Positions 57,963-64,000 of a DNA stretch of 64,000 bases are shown here, in pieces. Source of the DNA: Datura wrightii (lineage: Eukaryota; Streptophyta; Magnoliopsida; Solanales; Solanaceae). Where the stretch lies: positions 36,767,501 to 36,831,500 of the forward strand of contig JASDFA010000010.1 in NCBI GenBank assembly GCA_035772735.1. The letters run 5' to 3'. The position numbers and the translations under genes were made by a program. How positions within the stretch are numbered: position 1 is the first letter of the stretch; each line of letters begins with the position of its first letter. The notes beneath the pieces are model-generated. The model had not been told where the DNA came from and did no database searches. It worked only from the letters and a program-made list of their open reading frames with translations.

Positions 57963-59381
57963 TGATCTTGGGCAAATTTATATGCCCAAGTGATACTCAA
58001 AAGTACTATTTTCGCCTTGTTTATCTATCAATGTGTATACATTCTCATGTAATTGGTAATAAAATGTGAATCTATACTAACCAACATGATTAGCATTGTT
58101 TTGCAGGTAAAATGTGATTTTGGGAAGCTTAAATGCATGTTGGATGATATCGGGGTTGGACTTGGATGCGAGCAAGGAATAAGGGATTGGACAGCATGAA
58201 ATAAAAGGGCCGCGATGGAGCCGTGTCACGCTGCCATCGTGGAGGCCTTCTGCCTGGATAGGGAAATTATGCCCAAATTCCAGAGAGGGTCCGCGTTCGT
58301 AGCGTGGAATAGTGGCTTGGCTCCACGTTGCACGCCGTGCCACGTTGAGCTTTAATTCCTGTACCCCTAGTTCCAGTGAGGGTCCGCGTCCATAGCGTGT
58401 CACGGAGGCAGTGCTCCGCGATGCACTCCGTGACACGTTGCTCGTTATTTCGGGAAAAATTCCCAGTAGTATAAATAGAACACTTAGGTTCATTTTTCAA
58501 TATTCTGACTTGGTGGAGCAAGGACGTGGGTTACAGGCAGTTGAGGGACGAAAATATCAGGGTTTTTTCTCTCTTTCTTTCTTCTTTAATTCAATTGCTT
58601 GTATGATTAACACTCATTTTAAGATGTTTAATCCACAAATGAGTGGCTAATTCCTCTCCTTGCTGAGGTTATGAACACTTGTAATGAAATGTGATTATTG
58701 ATTCTTTGGTTTTTCATCTTTTCTTCCATGGTTGTTCTATTAATTCTTGTTCTTACTGCATTAATGTGTGGCCTACGTTAATGTACATCTAAAAAGTCCG
58801 GTTTCACTCGAGAGAGCAAGAAATTGGAAAGTTGTGAATTAATAGGATATGATCTTTTCTTAGTTTGGGAAAATTGAGAATTGATTTACTTTCAGGATAG
58901 AAATATACCTGAAAGTCGTATTAGTCAATTTAGGAACCGGGTTTGTATGGCTAGAACATATTGCATTTAATCACAGAAATGTAGGTGGATGGTTCATGAT
59001 TCTTAAGTGGGGTTAAATATGAGAGTTTTAATCTCTTGGCAATAGTTCTTGGCTAGCAACCGGAGGAAAAGACTAACCAAATTATGTCGATAATTAATTT
59101 CATTACATGTTCGTTTAACCTCAGCATGCTCTCATTCATAGTTCAGACTCACATTAGATAGTTGTTTTAGATTTAGTATAGAAATTATAAATCAAAAGAT
59201 AAAACCTTTGGTTACGCTGTTGTCTGCATTTTTAGAATTAAAATATAGTACACTTGAGCAGATTGCACTTCATCCCAGTCCCTGTGGGATCGATACTTGT
59301 CTTACTTAAGCCACTTTACTACTTGTTCGACCACGTGCACTTGCGTGTCGTTTTATATACCCAAAGCAAAAGCACCGAACA
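57963..59381 (+). repeat. 5' LTR of element F
   Basis: This LTR is 1419 bp, TGATCTTGGGCA...CCGAACA. It resembles the D LTR throughout but has a different GC-rich U3 block (58180-58390). ORFs inside it are LTR readings. Confidence 0.88.
58396..58477 (+). promoter_or_regulatory. U3 dyad module and TATA box, F LTR
   Basis: CGTGTCACGGAG (58396-58407), 18 nt, CTCCGTGACACG (58426-58437), then TATAAATA at 58470-58477, again 32 bp after the inverse arm. Confidence 0.7.
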
Positions 59382-59386
59382 ATTTT

Positions 59387-59404
59387 TGGCGTCGTTGCCG
59401 GGGA
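59387..59404 (+). other. Primer-binding site of element F (tRNA-Asp)
   Basis: TGGCGTCGTTGCCGGGGA has one C-to-T difference from the tRNA-Asp complement. Confidence 0.88.
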
Positions 59405-59535
59405 CTTGGCAATTGGTGAATTTGTTTTAAGTGTTAATTTACTGTATTTTTATTTTCTTAGTGTTGACAACTTGGTCTTAGCCTGTATTTTGCAAACTTA
59501 ATTGCTGTTGAACACTGGCAAGAGACAAGGAGCTG

Positions 59536-61100
59536 GTGGAATCGTATATAGAGCCAGAAAGAATATTTTACAGTAAACAGAGAGAAGCTCTACAAAGAAA
59601 GCTGCAGTTGCTCAGACAGACGATCATGGAGCAACAACAGAATCCACCGGTAGTACGGGCAGTGTTAGTGCCCGAAGAAGCAGCAGCTCGGCCGGTTCGC
59701 GAGGTGGCAATCCCACATGCCAATAATGTTACATCTAGTATCCGCAAACCTGAGCCCGGAGGGAGATTTGAACTTAAACAGAATATGGTGCAGTTGATGC
59801 ACACTAGCGGGCAGTTTACCGGTCTCCCTCATGAAGATCTACAACAGCATCTCCAAAATTTTTTGGAGATAAGTGACACTTACATCCCCGCTGGAGTGTC
59901 ATCAGACTATGTCCGGCTTACATTGTTCCCATTCTCATTATTGGGAGAAGCCAAAAGGTGGTTGAAAGCTGAGCCACCGAATTCTATTTCTACGTGGGAT
60001 GATCTTGCACGGAAGTTCTTGATACGGTTTTTCCCTCTGGTAAAACAACAAGACTTAGAAGTCAAATTCTAAGTTTCAAACAGAGAGAGGGAGAAAATTT
60101 ATATCAGGCCTGGGAGAGATTCAAGTCCATGTTGCGGGATTGTCCTCATCATCATCAGTCCAATGATGTGCTGGTGCACACTTTTATAGAGGGTTTGGAA
60201 CCCCACACCAAAATATTGCTAGACTCAGCAGCTGGAGGGCAAGCGCTGGAGAAAACTTATGAGGAGCTGTATACCTTGTTGAACCGTATTTCGCAGGGCA
60301 ATCTAGAATGGAATGCTGATTCATCAAGAGGTGGGACAAGGAAAGCAGCAGGAGTGTTAGAAGTGGATGGGTGTACAGCTATCGCTGCACAGATAGCTGC
60401 ATTGCAAAATCAACTTAACACCCACTTCAGCAACATGACATTGAACTAGCCTCAAGCCCCAGTTAATGCAGTACAGCAGATGTGGTGCGAAGTGTGTGGA
60501 AGCAGTGAGCACTCAGCTAAGTGTTGTGGAGCCAATCCTGACTCGGTAAACTTTGTGGGTAATGCACAAAGGAACCACCACCAGTATGGTAGTAGCTACA
60601 ATTCCAATTGGAGGAATCACCCTAATTTCTCATGGGGCAGCAACAACCATCAGGGCCAAAGTTCGGGTCAGGGTGTGCAAAGGAACCAAGGAGGGCAGTA
60701 GAATTATCAAGCACAATTCAGAAACAACAATGCACCTCCTCCACCACCATCACCCAACATTGAGGAGATGTTCAAGACCATGATAGCTAACCAAGCTCAA
60801 TTGCAGGCTGACTATGTGAAATTGGCAGCCGAAGTGAAAAACAACCAGTTAGCTACCAAGGCACTTGAATATCAATTTGGGCAATTTGCTAGTGCCCAAA
60901 ACACAAGGCCCAGAGGAGGACTGCCGAGCGACACGGATCCCAATCCCAAGCAGGTAAATGCAGTGACCACAAGGAGTGGTTTGCAGCTGAAAGAGGTGGA
61001 ACCAGAAAGACCACCTTAGCAGTCGGGAGCAGCAGAAGTTGAGAGGGAGCAAAGTACTGAAAGGGGGAAGACTAAGGAAGCTGAATCAGAAAGACCTCCA
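59536..61100 (+). pseudogene. Element F gag (Athila-like, broken)
   Basis: The frame opens with no ATG before 59626 (an upstream GTG at 59536 is not a credible plant start), so the true start may be lost. The Athila-type gag core covers FELKQNMVQLMHTSGQFTGLPHEDLQQHL, LGEAKRWL and KFLIRFFP (about 59765-60040). A one-base loss near 60035 then shifts the frame, and it continues ENLYQAWERFKSML and LVHTFIEGL. A knuckle CEVCGSSEHSAKCC (CX2CX4HX4C) is at about 60483-60524, followed by a Gly/Asn/Gln-rich stretch. TAG codons at 60447, 60699 and 61017 sit where CAG is expected. Gag would form the particle. Confidence 0.85.
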
Positions 61101-61909
61101 TCCCCGTTCCCTCAACGACTAAAGAAACACAAGGAGGAGGCGTGTTTCAAGAAATTCATGGAGGTGCTGAAACAGGTACATATTAACTTACCTCTTGTTG
61201 ATATCTTGCAGGGAGTGCCGAAATATGCTAAGTATATAAAGGACATCGTGGCAAACAAAAGTCAGTTGACTAAGTATGCTACGGTGGCTCTAACAGAGGA
61301 GTGCACTTCCCGGATTCAAAATAGACTGCCCACAAAGCTAAAAGACCCTGGGAGTTTTACTATCCAGATTACTATTGGGCAGAGCATCCGAGCTCGTGGA
61401 TTGTGTGATTTGGGAGCGAGCATAAATTTGATGCCATCTTCGGTATTCAGAAAGTTGGGTCTAGGGAGTCCTAGACCCACAACGGTAATCTTGCAGTTGG
61501 CGGATCAATCCTTAGCCAGACCTGATGGCATTGTAGAGGACATTCTGGTGCAAGTTGGCTCCCTAATTTTCCCAGTAGATTTTGTCGTGCTGGATTTTGA
61601 ACCAGACGCGGAAGTCCCATTTATTTTGGGTGTCCTTTCTTGGCAACCGGGAAAGAACTAATTGACGTAGCTGGGGGGCAGCTAACAATGCAAGCACACG
61701 ACAAGGTGGAGGTGTTCGAGGTGTACAAGGCACCCAAGCTCCCGATGGTGCATGAAGAACTCTCGGTGATCAATGTGATTGATCAAGGCGATGATGAGCA
61801 GAGGAAGGATTCACGGGAGTTAATGGGAAAACCACCGGATAGGTGTAAGCACTACTGGGGGGAGGACGGTGATCGAGAGAAATCGTCCATCACCCTAGAG
61901 GACAATTGA
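61101..61909 (+). pseudogene. Element F protease and C-terminal tail (frameshifted)
   Basis: The conserved Athila lead-in (PQRLKKHKEEACFKKFMEVL...LPLVDILQGVPKYAKYIKDIV) is followed by the retropepsin site LCDLGASINLMP at about 61402-61435, with Asp-Leu-Gly intact. A one-base loss near 61631 moves the rest (LIDVAGGQLTMQAHDKVEVFEVYKA) into another frame, which ends at a TGA at 61907-61909 after an unfamiliar 40-residue acidic tail. In autonomous Athila elements RT would follow; here the frame simply stops and the hairpins begin. Confidence 0.85.
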
Positions 61910-61917
61910 GCTTAACG

Positions 61918-61966
61918 ACGTCGAGCCGCGATGGTAAACCAGGCTCTGCACGGGAGGCAACCCGTG
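61918..61966 (+). ncRNA. Two-hairpin element of F
   Basis: It begins 8 nt after the TGA at 61907-61909. CGTCG/CGATG (within 61918-61934) pairs around the loop AGCCG with one G-U; the outermost pair is lost. After 14 nt (TAAACCAGGCTCTG), CACGGG/CCCGTG with loop AGGCAA spans 61949-61966. Compared with CTTGGG/CCCAAG in B, D and E, two base pairs have changed on both sides at once. Confidence 0.72.
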
Positions 61967-62222
61967 AAAATTTTTTCTTTCTTTTTGTAAAGTGTAAATA
62001 GACTTTTCTTTTCTTTTTCTTTTTCTTGATTTACTACAAAAAATTTTCGTTTTAGTTTTTGTTTTATTTGTATTTAGAGTGAAACCTATAATTCTAAATA
62101 ATTTTGTATAGTGAGATGAATTTCCGGTCAAACGGAGAAAAATATGCACAGAATCGCGAAGGAAAAGTCGAGGTATGAAAAATTAATAAAAAGTGGCAAC
62201 CAGTGAGCTGAGGCGACAGCTC
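61967..62222 (+). other. F noncoding stretch after hairpins
   Basis: An AT-rich, T-tract-rich sequence without a gene. I see nothing else in it. Confidence 0.5.
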
Positions 62223-62370
62223 CGTGTCCTGGAGGTGGACCTCCGCGTTACCTCCGTGACACGTTGAGGTATAACCTGGAAATTTTAAAAATTTCCAGAA
62301 CAGTCTCGCGATGGCTCCGTGTCACGGAGGCAGTGCACCGCGATGCTCTCCGTGACACGTTGCCTTGTAT
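62223..62370 (+). promoter_or_regulatory. Internal dyad modules in F, possible second promoter
   Basis: Two modules lie in tandem. The first has CGTGTCCTGGAG (62223-62234) with inverse arm CTCCGTGACACG (62252-62263). The second has CGTGTCACGGAG (62318-62329), 18 nt, and CTCCGTGACACG (62348-62359). A TATA-like 'gtatat' follows at about 62365. These are the same modules that precede the TATA box in the LTR. A promoter role is inference. Confidence 0.45.
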
Positions 62371-62559
62371 ATCGCGACGGGTCACACCGGGTCGCCGGGT
62401 GACCCGCGTTATTTTCTTACTTTTTAACCCCGAAAACCCTCCCTTTTCCCTCATTTTTTAACTCTCCGCGACCAAACCCCCCAAAACCCATCCCCCATCA
62501 ACGTGACACGGAGTAAGATAAGAAATTCAACAAGTTTTCTTCGATTCTTCAAAGTCAAG

Positions 62560-62995
62560 GTATGTTTTCCGATTTCCTCTCAAATTCATGTCAATTTTCT
62601 TCGATATTGAGCATGGGAGGTGAGCTAAATTGCCCTAAGTAGAAATTAAGCATGAATTCGAGTTAAATGTTGTTGATGAATGTTCGAAATGTCGTTATGA
62701 TTGCTTAAACTTGTCGATTGCATAAATTAATCGAATTTGCTTGATAATACCAATTTTAGGGATTGTATGTTGAATTTGGAGTTGAAAATATATTGAACTT
62801 GTGAATTTCATGCTGGGATCGATGTGTTGAATGAGATGAGTCGATGTACAAATTGTTAGGATGTTAATAGAACGACGGATTCTCACTTGAATGGAATGTT
62901 GAAATTTGTAAGAATTTGGTTAGTTGTATAGGTTCGTGTAGATAAATTTTTGTTGTTGTTTTTGTTTCTTTGTTTTTCTGTGCTAAGTGTGACAG
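62560..62995 (+). other. Possible intron upstream of envelope-like ORF
   Basis: A strong plant donor CAAG|GTATGT at 62556-62565 is matched by a T-rich tract (62948-62979), a branch-like TGCTAAG and the acceptor GACAG|GT ending at 62995. The 436-nt interval is AT-rich with no gene. Spliced envelope-like messages are a plausible model; transcript data would be needed. Confidence 0.4.
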
Positions 62996-63255
62996 GTAAA
63001 ATGTTAGCGATGGTAGTGATTGTGATTGGCTGTACGAAGTCTGAGTAGTACGCAGAAGATATACCGTCGAATTTTTCAAACGCGCTAAGCATGATTGTAT
63101 AGTTGATTATTGTGTGTAAATAAAGATAATCTTGCCGTATTGTTGTAACTGTAGCTTAGGACTAAGTGTGGGGTAACCTAGCTTAACCCGACCTTAGCCG
63201 AAGTTAATATCCGTTAGCTTAACATTGATCTTGTCTACTTGGGTTGACAAGTAAA
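62996..63255 (+). other. Leader of the envelope-like ORF
   Basis: A noncoding stretch containing one short upstream ATG frame at 63001. It holds 'ctaagtgtggggtaacc' near 63163, which resembles the polypurine-like tract before the Athila-like LTRs. Confidence 0.4.
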
Positions 63256-64000
63256 ATGGCAAGCAGGCAAGAGAAAGGGAAAGGCGCATCAACTTCGGGC
63301 GCCGGAAGGAAGCGAATCAGACTGGGCACAGCAGTCCCAGCAGCACCAGCAGTTCCACGCGGCCAACGCCGCCAATACAGAACGAGATGGGTGACGGATG
63401 AGGGAAAAAAGTGGTACACAAAGCACAAAGAAAACAAATATTTCCCCGAGGAGCATATAGCACGGGAACCATTGGCACAGGAGTTCCCTAGGATGGTCCA
63501 CCGAATCGAGGCAGCTGGGCTCAATTTCATATTTGAGGAGCCCAAGGAATGCAATTTACACCTGGTTCGGGAGTTCTATGCCAATTGGAACCCGACTATC
63601 AGAAGCCACACCATCAAGATCAGAGGGCAAATAGTCACTTTGGAGCCGCACCACCTCAATGCCATCATAGGAGCGCGGGACACATATGCCCATGTACTCC
63701 GACAGCTGAACATTACCCCACCATATGCGGACATCAGACGCACATTGTGTGGGACCCGATCGACAGCTAGATGGAGCAGACACAAAGAGAGGGGCTACCA
63801 CCAGACTTTGCCATATTCACAGATGAACAGGGAAGCCCGAATCTAGCTGAAGATAGTCTTCTCATGCCTAATCCCGGGGGTACATATGACAGATGTAACC
63901 CGGGATCGTGTATGCCTGGTGTACGCCCTGATGAAAGGGCTGGAGATCAACATGGGGGCGGTAATTATCTCTGCCATGAAGAGAGCTTGGTTGCACCAGG
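63256..64000 (+). pseudogene. Element F envelope-like / putative plant transposon protein
   Basis: The first ATG in frame is at 63256 (in-frame TTG and ACA codons upstream are not starts). A basic Ser/Arg-rich N-terminus (about residues 1-50) is followed by a conserved domain. Its marks are WVTDEGKKWY, LVREFYANW near residue 105, IRGQIVTLEPHHLNAIIG, and after the stop VTRDRVCLVYALMKGLEIN. This is the domain I know from plant retroelements as 'putative plant transposon protein', often called envelope-like in Athila relatives. A TAG at 63844-63846 stands where the family has a tryptophan, and the frame then continues to the window edge. I see no signal peptide or membrane segment in the visible part, so an envelope function is unproven. 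Confidence 0.75.

Larger units (their letters stand above)
57963..64000 (+). mobile_element. Element F: Athila-like with gag-PR and envelope-like ORF
   Basis: LTR (57963-59381), tRNA-Asp primer-binding site, gag, protease, the two-hairpin element, a dyad module with a possible promoter and intron, and an envelope-like ORF that runs off the window. No RT, RNaseH or integrase is found between protease and the hairpins, although Athila relatives have pol there. F's LTR is a close relative of D's, so F-type elements are candidate sources of gag for D-type elements. Confidence 0.85.

Noticed and set aside
59536..59625. GTG as the gag start of F
   Set aside because: GTG starts are not expected in plant nuclear messages; the original ATG has probably been lost or lies upstream.

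Overview
The window looks like nuclear plant DNA made almost entirely of LTR retrotransposons. I see no host gene, no tRNA or rRNA gene and no bacterial-style feature. The best guess is a large, repeat-rich eudicot genome, probably Solanaceae (pepper, tomato or potato relatives). This rests on family resemblance of the Tekay/Del and Athila-type proteins recalled from memory; no search was run.

Two kinds of Ty3/gypsy element are present. Tekay/Del-type chromoviruses (A, C, G, H, I) have roughly 2.1-2.6 kb LTRs that start TGT(A/T)A and a gag with a CX2CX4HX4C knuckle. Their pol order is PR-RT-RNaseH-IN, with a chromodomain at the end where the 3' part is visible. Their primer-binding site matches initiator tRNA-Met, except in I where I cannot recognise one. 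Athila-like elements (B, D, E, F and a scrap at 6725) have 1.3-1.45 kb LTRs that start TGAT and end CA, and a primer-binding site matching tRNA-Asp. B, D and E carry no gag or pol. Each instead has one ORF of about 300 codons with two zinc knuckles at its N-terminus. F carries gag and protease, then an envelope-like (putative plant transposon protein) ORF, with no RT or integrase between them.

Layout. 1-3823: 5' part of A (minus strand). 3824-10719: LTR fragments and a solo-LTR-like block. 10720 onward: element C (minus), split several times. Its 3' LTR and integrase lie at 10720-14569, its remaining pol and gag at 32392-35654, and its 5' LTR in scraps at 35655-35680 and 45274-45311. B (14570-32391) sits in C's pol with a 5-bp duplication ATATC/ACATC. 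D (16918-28554, duplication AGAGT) sits in B's ORF. E (19324-25296, duplication CTTGA) sits just past D's stop codon. On the right, I (35681-45273) and G (45312-49428) both sit in C's 5' LTR. H (49429-57962) sits in G's protease region, and F (57963 to the end) sits in H's 3' LTR. The window is therefore two stacks of nested insertions inside one chromovirus.

The most interesting signal is an RNA-like structure directly after the ORF stop codon in B, D, E and F. It has the same geometry in all four: stop, 8 nt, a 6-bp hairpin with a 5-nt loop, 14 nt, then a 6-bp hairpin with a 6-nt loop. Compensatory changes preserve the stems. Second is the double-knuckle ORF itself, which is intact in E (315 codons). 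Third is a dyad module upstream of the TATA box that recurs in Athila-like LTRs, in the unrelated Tekay-like LTRs of I, and again inside F upstream of its envelope-like ORF.
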